Source: Christiangramia lutea (GTDB lineage Bacteria; Bacteroidota; Bacteroidia; Flavobacteriales; Flavobacteriaceae). From it: a stretch of DNA of 64,000 bases. The notes under the pieces are model-generated. The model was given only the letters and a program-made list of their open reading frames with translations. It did not search any database and was not told the DNA's origin. Shown piece by piece: positions 9,998 to 18,587 of this stretch. Position numbers and translations under genes: made by a program. The stretch is taken from NCBI RefSeq assembly GCF_022489035.1, contig NZ_JAKVTV010000001.1, positions 930,001 through 994,000 of the forward strand, given 5' to 3'. Position 1 is the stretch's first letter, and each line of letters starts with the position of its first letter.

Positions 9998-10880
9998 AGA
10001 ATTAAACATCATCATAGAAGGCAAACATGATAAGCCTATAGTTATAGACCTGATTTTTAAAGACGATGGAAAACCAAAACCTGTGGTGATCTTTTGTCAT
10101 GGTTATAAGGGTTTTAAAGATTGGGGAGCCTGGGAAGAGATGGGGATTAAATTTGCTAAAGAGGATTTCTTTTTCGTGAAATTTAATTTCAGTCATAATG
10201 GAACAGATCCCGAAAACCTTACCAAATTCCTTAACATCGAGGCTTTTGGAGATAATAATTACATTAAAGAATTAGACGATCTACAATCGGTTCTGGACTG
10301 GATGTTATTACCAGATTTCAAATTCATCAAGCAATTAAAACCAGATGATATAAACCTGATAGGGCATTCCAGAGGAGGCGGAATTTCTGTTATTAAAGCC
10401 GCTGAAGATAAAAGGATCACCAAGCTTATAACATTGGCTTCTGTTTCAGATTTTGGCTCACGTTTTCCAGAGGGGAAAAAGCTTGAAGCCTGGGAAAAGA
10501 AAGGAGTCCAGTATATCGTTAATTCTAGAACAGGACAGCAACTGCCACATCATTATCAGTTCTATAAAAATTTTAAAGAGAATAAAGAGCGCTTGAATAT
10601 CAAAAAAGCCGCTCAGAAACTTCAAATCCCACACTTGATCGCTCATGGAAGCAGTGACACCAGTGTATCTATTGGAGAGGCAGGAAATCTTTTTGAATGG
10701 AGCCCCGCACCAAAATTACTCTTGGTAGAAAATGCCGATCATGTTTTTGGAACTCAGCATCCATGGAATGGTGAAGAGCTACCGAAAACATTCAACCACG
10801 TGATCGCTAAAAGCATCGATTTTCTAAAAACCGATTCAAAGGAACTCTGGGACGAATATGGAGATTCTGACGACGAATAG
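9984..10880 (+). CDS. Alpha/beta hydrolase
   Basis: A 298-residue cytoplasmic hydrolase with the prolyl oligopeptidase-like fold. The oxyanion segment VIFCHGYKGFKDWG is at about 35-48, the nucleophile elbow GHSRGG at 127-132 (Ser129), and a histidine in ENADHVFG near the C-terminus completes the probable triad. There is no signal peptide. The substrate cannot be read from the sequence. It overlaps the AddB-like gene by 14 bases and ends at a bidirectional terminator. Confidence 0.85.
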   Translation: MEVSKELNIIIEGKHDKPIVIDLIFKDDGKPKPVVIFCHGYKGFKDWGAWEEMGIKFAKEDFFFVKFNFSHNGTDPENLTKFLNIEAFGDNNYIKELDDLQSVLDWMLLPDFKFIKQLKPDDINLIGHSRGGGISVIKAAEDKRITKLITLASVSDFGSRFPEGKKLEAWEKKGVQYIVNSRTGQQLPHHYQFYKNFKENKERLNIKKAAQKLQIPHLIAHGSSDTSVSIGEAGNLFEWSPAPKLLLVENADHVFGTQHPWNGEELPKTFNHVIAKSIDFLKTDSKELWDEYGDSDDE

Positions 10881-10884
10881 AATT

Positions 10885-10915
10885 AAAAAAACCACTGAAA
10901 ATCAGTGGTTTTTTT
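10885..10915 (+). terminator. Bidirectional intrinsic terminator
   Basis: ACCACTG, AAAAT, CAGTGGT with an A-run on the left and a T-run on the right. It can end both the hydrolase transcript on the plus strand and the tRNA-Ala transcript on the minus strand. Confidence 0.85.
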
Positions 10916-10916
10916 G

Positions 10917-10990
10917 TGGAGAATATCGGAGTCGAACCGATGACCTTTTGGCTGCCAGCCAAACGCTCTAGCCAGCTGAGCTAATCCCCC
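10917..10990 (-). tRNA. tRNA-Ala (anticodon GGC)
   Basis: The 74-base cloverleaf folds fully. The acceptor stem is GGGGGAT/ATTCTCC with the G3:U70 wobble pair that marks alanine tRNAs. The anticodon stem TTTGG/CCAAA holds loop CTGGCAG (anticodon GGC), and the T arm is ATCGG-TTCGACT-CCGAT. The discriminator base is A and the CCA end is not encoded. The anticodon GGC reads GCC and GCU alanine codons. Confidence 0.93.
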
Positions 10991-11050
10991 AGATGGGAGC
11001 AAATGTAACAAATTTTCCTAATATAAGAAACGTTTATTTTTTTCTGAAAA

Positions 11051-11551
11051 ATGATTAGAAAAGCCAGGATAGAAGAACTTCAAGAGATTAAATCCTTAAC
11101 CGAATCCTGTGCCAGGGCAATGATTGAGAAGGGCATTTATCAATGGAACGAGCATTATCCATCCCTGGAAAAATTAAAAGCAGATATTCATAAAGGCGAG
11201 TTATATGTTCTGGAAAACCAAAACGGGATCATTGGGATTATTGTGGTCACTTCAGAAAAGGATGAAGAATATATTCCTATAAAATGGTTAAGTAAAACCG
11301 AGAATAATCTCTATATCCACAGACTGGCTACTCATCCAGATCACTGGGGAAACGGTTACGCACAACGATTAATGGCCTTTGCTGAAGAAATGGCTAAAGA
11401 ATCTAATTACGAATCGGTGAGACTGGACACCTTCAGTATGAATAAGCGAAATCAACGGTTTTACGAAGCCCGGGGATACCAAAGACTCGGAAATATTTAT
11501 TTTCCAAAACAGAGCGAGCATCCATTTTATTGCTATGAATTGCTAATTTAA
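11051..11551 (+). CDS. GNAT-family N-acetyltransferase
   Basis: A 166-residue acetyltransferase. The acetyl-CoA binding motif A is visible as LATHPDHWGNGYAQRLM near residues 97-113, followed by the C-terminal RFYEARGYQRLG segment typical of GNAT enzymes. The acceptor substrate (protein, amine or antibiotic) is not evident. It is followed after 39 bases by the MATE transporter gene, so the two may be co-transcribed. Confidence 0.85.
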   Translation: MIRKARIEELQEIKSLTESCARAMIEKGIYQWNEHYPSLEKLKADIHKGELYVLENQNGIIGIIVVTSEKDEEYIPIKWLSKTENNLYIHRLATHPDHWGNGYAQRLMAFAEEMAKESNYESVRLDTFSMNKRNQRFYEARGYQRLGNIYFPKQSEHPFYCYELLI

Positions 11552-11590
11552 TTAAGTCCATTCTATATTTGCCATTCATTATACTGGCCA

Positions 11591-12919
11591 TTGGAGAACT
11601 CAGTTAGTTTTAAAAATATCAACAAGATCGCAATTCCGGCAATTATTGCTGGAATCGCCGAACCCCTTATTTCCTTAACAGATATAGCGGTAATAGGTAA
11701 TGTAGATGATAATTCTATCGAGGCCCTGGCAGCTGCCGGTATCGTTGGCTCTTTTCTTTCAGCCATTATCTGGATCGTAGCTCAAACCAAAACAGCCATT
11801 TCAGCCATTGTTTCCCAACATTTAGGTGCAAATAGGCTGCACGCCGTAAAAACACTTATTCCACAAGCAATTGCCTTCAATTTTTTGTTCAGCCTGGTGA
11901 TCTATGCGACTACCGCCTATTTTGCTCGGGCAATTTTTAGTGCTTATAATGCGGAAGGATTAATCCTGCGGTACTCTGAAGATTATTACCAGATTCGAGC
12001 ATTAGGATATCCACTAACGCTGGTCACTTTCGCTATTTTCGGAATTTTCAGGGGACTTCAAAACACTCTATGGGCCATGAAATGTAGTCTAACCGGTGCT
12101 GCGGTAAATATTGCCCTGGATTATCTACTTGTTTACGGGGTTGAAGGCTATATCCCGGCCATGCATCTTAAAGGTGCAGCTTATGCCAGCCTTGCCGCTC
12201 AGGCCATTATGCTTATTATGGCCTTCTGGTTCTTTTTCAAGAAAACACCATTTCACTTAAAGCTTAGTTTCAATATCAACCCCAGGATGAGGGGTCTGCT
12301 TATAATGGCAGCAAATCTTTTCATAAGGACCGCGGCTTTGAATTTCGCCATTTATCTAGCCAATGCCTACGCTACAGATTACGGAAAGAATTATATCGCG
12401 GCTCAAAGTATCCTTATGAACATCTGGTTATTCTTCAGCTTTTTTATAGACGGCTATGCCAATGCGGGTAATGCCATTGGCGGAAAGCTTCTTGGCGCAA
12501 TGGATTATAAAAACCTTTGGGAGCTAAGTAAGAAGATCAGTAAGTACGCGGTTCTTATCGCATTGATTCTAATGGCAATCTGCGCCTTGTTCTATAACCA
12601 GATCGGGTTGCTATTTAATAAGGAGTTAAGTGTACTCGCTTTATTCTCCTCGGTATTCTGGATCGTACTTTTAATGCAGCCGGTAAATGCCATCGCTTTT
12701 ATGTTCGATGGGATCTTTAAAGGTCTTGGAGAAGCAAAATACCTACGCAATGTTCTTTTGGTCGCTACGTTCCTAGGTTTCACTCCGGTATTGCTGATTT
12801 CAGACTATTTTGGTCTGAAACTTTACGGAATCTGGATAGCTTTCTTCGTCTGGATGCTGATTAGAAGCGGAACCCTGGTAATTTATTTCCGCCGAAAATA
12901 CCTCAGTAAGGAAGTTTAG
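11591..12919 (+). CDS. MATE-family efflux transporter (DinF-like)
   Basis: A 442-residue inner-membrane protein with about twelve hydrophobic segments in two similar halves, as in MATE exporters that expel organic cations or drugs using sodium or proton gradients. The first helix has the IPAIIAGIAEPLISLTDIAV signature. The start taken is TTG; it gives the expected short cytoplasmic N-terminus before helix 1. Substrate unknown. The similarity is closer to the DinF/eukaryotic-like branch than to NorM, by impression only. Confidence 0.85.
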   Translation: MENSVSFKNINKIAIPAIIAGIAEPLISLTDIAVIGNVDDNSIEALAAAGIVGSFLSAIIWIVAQTKTAISAIVSQHLGANRLHAVKTLIPQAIAFNFLFSLVIYATTAYFARAIFSAYNAEGLILRYSEDYYQIRALGYPLTLVTFAIFGIFRGLQNTLWAMKCSLTGAAVNIALDYLLVYGVEGYIPAMHLKGAAYASLAAQAIMLIMAFWFFFKKTPFHLKLSFNINPRMRGLLIMAANLFIRTAALNFAIYLANAYATDYGKNYIAAQSILMNIWLFFSFFIDGYANAGNAIGGKLLGAMDYKNLWELSKKISKYAVLIALILMAICALFYNQIGLLFNKELSVLALFSSVFWIVLLMQPVNAIAFMFDGIFKGLGEAKYLRNVLLVATFLGFTPVLLISDYFGLKLYGIWIAFFVWMLIRSGTLVIYFRRKYLSKEV

Positions 12920-12983
12920 ATTCTGTTAAGTAAAGCTCCAGATTTAACCAATATCCTTAACTTTGGTAAAAACCTGAATTTTT

Positions 12984-13751
12984 ATGACTACCTCTCGCGA
13001 GAACGGAAGTTTATACACCAATATTGAAAATAAAGTCGCTACAGTTGAATTTGGCCACCCGGCCAGTAATTCTTTTCCCTCGGTACTTTTAGACCGACTA
13101 GAAAAAGAGATCAATGAACTGTCAGAAAATGAAGATGTAAGTGTAATCTTATTGAAATCTGAAGGAGAAAAGGCATTTTGCGCCGGCGCATCGTTCAACG
13201 AACTCATTGAGATCGATGACTTTGAATCTGGAAGGCACTTCTTCTCAGGTTTTGCCAATGTGATAAATGCCATGCGAAGTTGTAAAAAACTTATCGTTGG
13301 CCGTGTACAGGGTAAGACCGTAGGCGGAGGGGTTGGCCTGGTTGCCGCCTGTGATTATGCGATGGCCACTGAAGCTGCCTCAATAAAATTATCTGAATTG
13401 AGTATCGGGATAGGACCTTTTGTGATCGCACCGGCAGTGGAAAGAAAAATGGGTGTAGATGCTCTTGCCGAACTTAGTCTGGCGGCGCATGAATGGAAAA
13501 ATGCATACTGGGCGAAGGAAAAGGGACTTTATGCAAAGGTTTTTGAAAACATGAAAGACCTCGATAAAGAGGTAGAGCTATTTACTGAAAAACTGGCTTC
13601 CTACAATCCGGCTGCCTTAACCCAGATGAAAAAGACCCTTTGGAAAGACACAGATCACTGGGCTCATTTACTTTACGAAAATGCGTCTGTTTCCGGGGAG
13701 TTAGTACTTTCAGAATTTACCAAAAAGGCCCTGGCTAAATTCAGGAAATAA
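12984..13751 (+). CDS. Enoyl-CoA hydratase/isomerase family protein
   Basis: A 255-residue crotonase-fold enzyme. The oxyanion-hole segments are FCAGASFNEL (about 63-72) and GKTVGGGVGLVAACDYAMA (about 108-126). The second catalytic glutamate typical of hydratases appears to fall in LSELSIGIGPFVIAP, but the usual GLxPGxGGxQ stretch is altered, so the reaction may be isomerisation or hydrolysis rather than hydration. It probably acts on acyl-CoA in fatty or amino acid catabolism. No operon partners of a clear pathway are adjacent. Confidence 0.8.
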   Translation: MTTSRENGSLYTNIENKVATVEFGHPASNSFPSVLLDRLEKEINELSENEDVSVILLKSEGEKAFCAGASFNELIEIDDFESGRHFFSGFANVINAMRSCKKLIVGRVQGKTVGGGVGLVAACDYAMATEAASIKLSELSIGIGPFVIAPAVERKMGVDALAELSLAAHEWKNAYWAKEKGLYAKVFENMKDLDKEVELFTEKLASYNPAALTQMKKTLWKDTDHWAHLLYENASVSGELVLSEFTKKALAKFRK

Positions 13752-13782
13752 GATATCTTTCAGGAAGCCTTAATATGAATAA

Positions 13783-13965
13783 ATGATGCAGGAACATCTA
13801 CCAAAGGACAAAGACCCGAGTGAAGTCCAGGAATGGGGCTGGACTTTTCAGGAATTCATTTCTGAAAATTTCTCGTATCTACTGGCTATTCTGGTACTTC
13901 TGGCCTTGTTCTTTTATGCCCGGCATCGCTGGAGAGTACGAAATTCCAGAAAATACAAGAACTAA
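13783..13965 (+). CDS. Small single-pass membrane protein (60 aa)
   Basis: I do not recognise a family. The protein has an acidic N-terminal third, one hydrophobic helix (YLLAILVLLALFFYA, about 31-45) and a basic tail (RHRWRVRNSRKYKN), so the C-terminus should face the cytoplasm. A second ATG follows directly. The stop codon overlaps the start of the next tiny gene (TAATG), a sign of translational coupling, which supports both as real genes. Confidence 0.6.
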   Translation: MMQEHLPKDKDPSEVQEWGWTFQEFISENFSYLLAILVLLALFFYARHRWRVRNSRKYKN

Positions 13966-14075
13966 TGGATCAGGATACCTGGGAATTTTTCAGTTTTTTA
14001 AGTGGCATGGGATTTTGGTTGATCCTTGCCCTGGTCTTGATAGGTGTTTTTGTCTACAAACGTTTTAGGAAATAA
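13965..14075 (+). CDS. Tiny membrane protein (36 aa), coupled to the gene before it
   Basis: The ATG shares its A with the stop of the 60-residue gene (TAATG). The product begins MDQDTWEFFSFLSGMGFW, has one hydrophobic helix (GFWLILALVLIGVFVY) and ends in KRFRK. The layout, acidic start, single helix, basic tail, is the same as in its neighbour, so the two may form a pair. It ends one base before the convergent oxygenase gene. Function unknown. Confidence 0.5.
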   Translation: MDQDTWEFFSFLSGMGFWLILALVLIGVFVYKRFRK

Positions 14076-14729
14076 CTATCTCGTCTTAAGCCATCCGGTA
14101 ATGCTATACCGAGGTACTTTTACAGGCTTCACCTCATGCTCCAGCTCCTGACTTTCAAAGATCACTACACGACCGGGATATGGGAAGACATCAACCTGTT
14201 TTTCCACTCCATTCTCTTCAGTATAGATCGCCAGTTCGCCACCATTTTCAGGTTTCCAGTTTTCCGTATTTAAATAGCATACCATAGATAACTTTCTTCT
14301 ACCGTCATTTTGAAAAGTATCCAAATGCCTTTTATAGAAAGTTCCCTCCGGGTATACAGCATAGTGAAATTCCTTCTGCAGAATACCCATAAAACAGGTC
14401 CTGTTAAGGTATTCAACCAGAGAATTGATTTTTCTGAAATAAATCTTTTCGGCTTTTCCCGCTTCTGCTTCATTGATCCAGAGAATAAAATCTCCTCTAA
14501 TAGATTTCGCTACAACTTCGTTGATTTTGTTACCAATTGCAGCCTTCTTGAAATCATCCTCTTCATATTTACCCATTAAGGAAGCCCTTAAAAGACCTAC
14601 TTCTTCAGCACTAAAAAAATCATCTATAACGCTGTATTTATTTTTTAACAGGTCCTGGATAATGGCTTCATACTGCTCATTTTCCTTGAATTCTATCTGT
14701 TCAAAAAGTTCTAATTCTGTATTCACCAT
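14076..14729 (-). CDS. 2-oxoglutarate/Fe(II)-dependent oxygenase (prolyl hydroxylase-like)
   Basis: A 217-residue dioxygenase of the SM-20/prolyl 4-hydroxylase type. The iron ligands are the HxD in YKRHLDTF (about 134-136) and the distal histidine in QELEHEVKPV; the arginine in PRYSITGW should bind 2-oxoglutarate. Bacterial relatives hydroxylate protein residues such as a ribosomal protein or EF-Tu proline; the target here is not known. It converges with the tiny membrane gene and leaves no gap. Confidence 0.82.
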   Translation of the reverse strand: MVNTELELFEQIEFKENEQYEAIIQDLLKNKYSVIDDFFSAEEVGLLRASLMGKYEEDDFKKAAIGNKINEVVAKSIRGDFILWINEAEAGKAEKIYFRKINSLVEYLNRTCFMGILQKEFHYAVYPEGTFYKRHLDTFQNDGRRKLSMVCYLNTENWKPENGGELAIYTEENGVEKQVDVFPYPGRVVIFESQELEHEVKPVKVPRYSITGWLKTR

Positions 14730-14804
14730 GGCGAAAAAAATTTGGTAAATATAATTCAGAAATCAATTTAAAAATGTTAAAAATTCAGGCTCAAAAATTC
14801 CGAT

Positions 14805-14812
14805 TATCTTTG
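14805..14812 (+). promoter_or_regulatory. -7 element that sets the queD start
   Basis: TATCTTTG matches TAnnTTTG and lies 18 bases before the ATG at 14831. It falls inside the longer open frame that begins at 14774, so the shorter start is preferred. Confidence 0.6.
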
Positions 14813-14830
14813 CAGCAAAATCAGGTTGAA

Positions 14831-15283
14831 ATGAGCAACATTAGAATTACCAAACAGTTTTCTTTTGAAACCGGGCACGCCCTTTATGGTTACGACGGGA
14901 AGTGCAGAAATGTGCATGGCCATAGTTATAAACTTAGTGTTACGGTAATAGGACAGCCAATAACAGATAGTGATAATGTGAAATTTGGGATGGTGATAGA
15001 TTTTGGTGATCTTAAAAAGATCGTGAAGACAGAGATCGTTGACCAGTTTGATCATGCTACGGTTTTCAATAAGAACACCCCACATGTAGAACTTGCAGAG
15101 GAGCTTAAAAGCCGCGGCCATCACGTGATCCTGGTGAATTACCAACCAACCAGCGAGAATATGGTGATAGATTTTTCAAAGAAGATCAAAAAACATTTGC
15201 CCTCACATATCAAACTGCATTCTTTAAAACTTCAGGAAACCGAAACTTCTTTCGCCGAGTGGTACGCCAGCGATAATAATTAG
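14831..15283 (+). CDS. queD: 6-pyruvoyl-tetrahydropterin synthase / 6-carboxytetrahydropterin synthase (QueD-like)
   Basis: Zinc enzyme acting on dihydroneopterin triphosphate in queuosine or pterin synthesis. With the start at 14831 it has 150 residues, the family norm. The zinc histidines and the active cysteine are in FETGHALYG and CRNVHGHSY; the catalytic Asp-His is in DQFDHATVFN, and TSENMVIDF and LQETETSFAEW are family signatures. The frame could start 57 bases earlier but that would precede the -7 element. Pterin versus queuosine role cannot be separated here because no other pathway gene is adjacent. Confidence 0.87.
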   Translation: MSNIRITKQFSFETGHALYGYDGKCRNVHGHSYKLSVTVIGQPITDSDNVKFGMVIDFGDLKKIVKTEIVDQFDHATVFNKNTPHVELAEELKSRGHHVILVNYQPTSENMVIDFSKKIKKHLPSHIKLHSLKLQETETSFAEWYASDNN

Positions 15284-15286
15284 GGC

Positions 15287-15360
15287 GCAACCCTAACGGG
15301 TCGGGCTATCCGCTTCTAGTCCCGCAAAAGGCGGGAGCTAATCGCTGCTATCCCTTGCGC
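15287..15360. repeat. Palindromic intergenic repeat
   Basis: Non-coding, GC-richer than its surroundings. It is bounded by GCGCAA and TTGCGC and has an inner TCCCGC/GCGGGA hairpin. The form suggests a dispersed palindromic repeat of the genome, perhaps also acting as a 3' end structure for queD. Copy number cannot be judged from one window. Confidence 0.5.
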
Positions 15361-15371
15361 AAATATATTCC

Positions 15372-15453
15372 GTCAAGCTGAACTTGTTTAACTACGTTGA
15401 ATCTTTGATTTCAGCTTCTAAAAACTTAGATCCTGAAACAAGTTCAGGATGAC
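15372..15453. repeat. Short inverted-repeat element (82 bases)
   Basis: Terminal inverted repeats of 18 bases, about 16 matching, lie at 15372-15389 and 15436-15453 (cores CTGAACTTGTTT and AAACAAGTTCAG). The right repeat contains a small CCTGAA/TTCAGG hairpin. It resembles a MITE-like or REP-like element inserted between queD and lpxH. It overlaps the first bases of the longest open frame of the next gene, which argues for a later start there. Confidence 0.5.
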
Positions 15454-15502
15454 ATTCGAACAAAAACCATATTTCCATATATTTACCCCGAACTATTCAT
15501 TT

Positions 15503-16261
15503 ATGAACATTCCTGAAGGCAAAAAAGTTTATTTCTCCAGTGATAATCACCTTGGTGCTCCAACCATGGAAGAAAGCAGGAAAAGAGAAGCTATTTTCGT
15601 TCAATGGTTGGATCGAATCAAAGAAGATGCAGCTGCGATTTTCTTATTAGGAGATCTTTTCGATTTCTGGTTTGAGTACAAACATGTAGTACCGAAAGGA
15701 TTTGTTAGAACCCTTGGAAAGTTAGCAGAAATCAGGGATAGTGGCATTCCCGTATATTTCTTTGTAGGGAATCACGATCTTTGGATGAACGATTATTTTG
15801 AAGAGGAACTAAATATTCCTGTTTATCATAAGCCTAAAGAATTCCAGTTCAACAATAAAAACTTCTTGATTGGCCATGGTGACGGCCTGGGTCCTGGTGA
15901 CAAAGGCTACAAACGCATGAAAAAGGTGTTCACCAATCCCCTTTCTCAATGGCTTTACCGCTGGTTGCATCCAGACCTGGGAGTTCCCCTGGCCCAGTAT
16001 TTCTCGGTGAAAAATAAAATGATCTCTGGAGATGAAGACCAGGAATTCCTGGGAGAGGATAATGAATGGCTCATTCAGTACTGCCGAAGAAAGTTAGAAT
16101 CAAAACATTATGACTATTTCCTTTTTGGCCACCGTCACTTACCACTGGAAATAGACCTAAATGGCAAATCTATGTACGTGAATACTGGAGACTGGATAAG
16201 TCATTATACTTTCGCAGAATTTGATGGAAAAGAGTTGAAGCTCAAAAAGCTCAATCCTTAA
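15503..16261 (+). CDS. lpxH: UDP-2,3-diacylglucosamine diphosphatase-like metallophosphoesterase (LpxH-like)
   Basis: Calcineurin-like phosphoesterase expected to cleave UDP-diacylglucosamine in lipid A synthesis at the inner membrane. Metal-binding motifs follow in order: SSDNHLGAP (about 11-19), GDLFDFW, GNHDLW, GHGDGLGPGD and FGHRHLP. From the ATG at 15503 it has 252 residues, close to LpxH. The frame is open back to 15449 but those bases belong to the inverted-repeat element. It converges with recJ, overlapping by four bases. Confidence 0.85.
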   Translation: MNIPEGKKVYFSSDNHLGAPTMEESRKREAIFVQWLDRIKEDAAAIFLLGDLFDFWFEYKHVVPKGFVRTLGKLAEIRDSGIPVYFFVGNHDLWMNDYFEEELNIPVYHKPKEFQFNNKNFLIGHGDGLGPGDKGYKRMKKVFTNPLSQWLYRWLHPDLGVPLAQYFSVKNKMISGDEDQEFLGEDNEWLIQYCRRKLESKHYDYFLFGHRHLPLEIDLNGKSMYVNTGDWISHYTFAEFDGKELKLKKLNP

Positions 16262-17952
16262 ACACTTTCCCTGATATCCTTTAATTTCAATTGAATCTTA
16301 GTATTCCCGTTCCAGGTATTTTCATCCAGGCTATAAACCGCATCGAACTTTTTCCCAGATTTGATAAGGTCTAATTTAGACCCAAGATTAAACCCAATAA
16401 CATCAAATTTTGGACCTCCTGCTTCATGCTGTACCTGGCATTTTAAATGCGTTTTATCTTCTCCTACGCATTTACCAAAACCTGTATCGGTTAAACCGCG
16501 ACTTATGAAAACAGGAGACATATTCCCTGGTCCGAACGGGGCAAATTGTTTTAGGATTCTGTAAAACTTAGCGGTGATATCTTTGAGATCCAGGTCGGCA
16601 TCTATATTTATTTCCGGAGTCAATAAATTCCGGTCAATAGTTTCTGAAACCACCTCTTCGAACTTATTCTTGAAATTCAAATATTCCGATTCCAGAAGTG
16701 TTAATCCCGCGGCATATTTATGCCCGCCAAATTGCTCAATATGATCCTTGCATCCTTCCAAAGCTTCATAAACATCAAAGCCCTTTACAGACCTTGCCGA
16801 GGCTGCTAGACGTTCCCCGCTTTTCGTGAAAACAAGAGTTGGTCTGTACCAGGTCTCGGTGAGTCTGGAAGCTACTATACCTATCACCCCTTTATGCCAG
16901 CTTTCATCATAGACCACCGTGGTTAAACGTTCTTCTTCCTTCTGTGCAATTATCTGTTGTTTGGCCTCTTCTGTAATAGATTTGTCTGTGGTACGCCTGT
17001 CTGAATTATAGGCTTCGATCTCTTCAGCATATTTTTGAGAGACTTTTTCATCTTCTTCGGTAAGTAGATTTACCGCATGCAGGCCATGCTTCATTCTTCC
17101 GGCAGCATTGATCCTAGGAGCCACGATAAAAACAACATCGGTAATACTTACATTTTTCCTATCTCCCAGAAGGCTTTTAATTCCTCTTCTGGGTGCGACA
17201 TTTATTACATGCAAACCATGATAGGCCAGTATCCTGTTTTCGCCGGTGATTGGAACAATATCTGCCCCAATAGCGGTCGCAACAAGGTCAAGATACGGTA
17301 ATAAGGTTTCTTCCGGCTCCTTATTCTTTTGAGTGATTGCCTGTATGAGTTTAAATCCAACTCCACAACCGCAAAGTTCATCATAAGGATATGAACAATC
17401 TAATCTTTTAGGATCCAAAACCGCTACCGCATTAGGAATTTCTGAACCAGGGCGATGGTGATCACAGATCACAAAATCTATCCCTTTCTTCCTGGCGTAA
17501 GCTACTTTTTCGATCGCCTTGATCCCACAGTCCAGGGCAATGATCAGGCTAATATCATTATCGGCTGCATAATCTATTCCCTGATAGGAAACTCCGTAAC
17601 CCTCATCATAACGATCTGGGATATAAGTTGTAACGTTTGGATACCTGAATTTTAGAAATGAAGACATCAGGGCTACACTGGTGGTTCCATCTACATCATA
17701 GTCACCGTAAACCATGATATTTTCCTCATTGTCCATCGCCTGTTCAATCCTCTCCACAGCCTTTTCCATATCTTTCATCAGGAATGGGTCATGAAGCTTC
17801 TTAAGGTCTGGACGGAAAAATTCCTTAGCTTCCTCGAAAGAGGATATTCCACGCTGTGCTAAAAGTTTTGCAACCGGAATCCCGACTCCCAATTTGTCTG
17901 CTAAAGTATTTACAATGGTAGGGTCTGGTTTAGGTTTTAAAGTCCAGCGCAT
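16258..17952 (-). CDS. recJ: Single-stranded-DNA-specific exonuclease RecJ
   Basis: Degrades single-stranded DNA 5' to 3' in recombination and mismatch repair. The DHH-family motifs are VYGDYDVDGTTS (about 80-91), DCGIKAIE, ICDHHRPG and the DHHA1 glycines in FGGHKYAAGLTL; an OB-fold follows. From the ATG at 17952 it has 564 residues. The open frame runs 13 codons further up, but a TAATTTTG -7 element sits in that extension, so the later start is preferred. Confidence 0.93.
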   Translation of the reverse strand: MRWTLKPKPDPTIVNTLADKLGVGIPVAKLLAQRGISSFEEAKEFFRPDLKKLHDPFLMKDMEKAVERIEQAMDNEENIMVYGDYDVDGTTSVALMSSFLKFRYPNVTTYIPDRYDEGYGVSYQGIDYAADNDISLIIALDCGIKAIEKVAYARKKGIDFVICDHHRPGSEIPNAVAVLDPKRLDCSYPYDELCGCGVGFKLIQAITQKNKEPEETLLPYLDLVATAIGADIVPITGENRILAYHGLHVINVAPRRGIKSLLGDRKNVSITDVVFIVAPRINAAGRMKHGLHAVNLLTEEDEKVSQKYAEEIEAYNSDRRTTDKSITEEAKQQIIAQKEEERLTTVVYDESWHKGVIGIVASRLTETWYRPTLVFTKSGERLAASARSVKGFDVYEALEGCKDHIEQFGGHKYAAGLTLLESEYLNFKNKFEEVVSETIDRNLLTPEINIDADLDLKDITAKFYRILKQFAPFGPGNMSPVFISRGLTDTGFGKCVGEDKTHLKCQVQHEAGGPKFDVIGFNLGSKLDLIKSGKKFDAVYSLDENTWNGNTKIQLKLKDIRESV

Positions 17953-17988
17953 AGAAATAAAATGAATTGAAATTGATGCCGAAATTAG

Positions 17989-17996
17989 CAAAATTA
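17989..17996 (-). promoter_or_regulatory. -7 element for recJ
   Basis: Reads TAATTTTG on the minus strand, 36 bases before the ATG at 17952, and so within the longer open frame. Confidence 0.5.
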
Positions 17997-18016
17997 AGAT
18001 ACAGCAAAATACTTCT

Positions 18017-18583
18017 TCAACTTAAAATTTCAGCAATTTTATCCTGTAGTTTTGGGACTACATTTTCTTCAAACCATGGGTTTTTCATCCTCCAGAATCG
18101 GTTTACCGGCGATGGATGCGGAAGTGGCCAGAATTCTGGCAGATAATCCGTATAATTCTTAACCTGTTCGGTGAGTTTTAAGTCTTTTCTGAGGTAATAA
18201 TTCCCGGCATAAGAGCCAATTATTATCTTTAATTCCACTTCATCCATTTCAACCCAAACATCCTCATGCCATAAGGGAGCACATTCTTTCCTGGGAGGAA
18301 GATCTCCAGTTTTGGCTTTTCCGGGGTAGCAGAAACCAATAGGCAAAATGGCGAAATTTTCCGGATTATAAAAAGTCTCATCATCTACACCCAGCCATTC
18401 CCTGAGTTTTTTTCCACTCTGGTCTTTCCAGGCTACCCCAGATTGATGTACCACCCTACCCGGCGCCTGACTTATCAATACAATTCTGGAATTTTTAGTA
18501 GCCTCAATAATCGGTCTTGGGCCCAATGGCAGATGATCCTCACAAACTTTACAATCTCTTATTTTACACAGAAGATCTTCCAA
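18017..18583 (-). CDS. Uracil-DNA glycosylase family protein
   Basis: A 188-residue member of the uracil-DNA glycosylase superfamily. The region LISQAPGRVVHQSG holds the water-activating loop in altered form, KKLREWLG follows, and the C-terminal HPSPVNRFW motif supplies the catalytic histidine loop. The N-terminal CKVCEDHLPLG resembles the cysteine pair of iron-sulfur members but only two cysteines are clear. It would excise uracil or a related base. It lies five bases from rsmI and is probably co-transcribed with it. Confidence 0.75.
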   Translation of the reverse strand: MEDLLCKIRDCKVCEDHLPLGPRPIIEATKNSRIVLISQAPGRVVHQSGVAWKDQSGKKLREWLGVDDETFYNPENFAILPIGFCYPGKAKTGDLPPRKECAPLWHEDVWVEMDEVELKIIIGSYAGNYYLRKDLKLTEQVKNYTDYLPEFWPLPHPSPVNRFWRMKNPWFEENVVPKLQDKIAEILS

Positions 18584-18587
18584 AATT

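Noticed and set aside
13820-14068. 82-codon frame spanning both tiny membrane genes in a third frame
   Set aside because: The two coupled frames have sensible membrane-protein layouts and a TAATG junction; this one does not.
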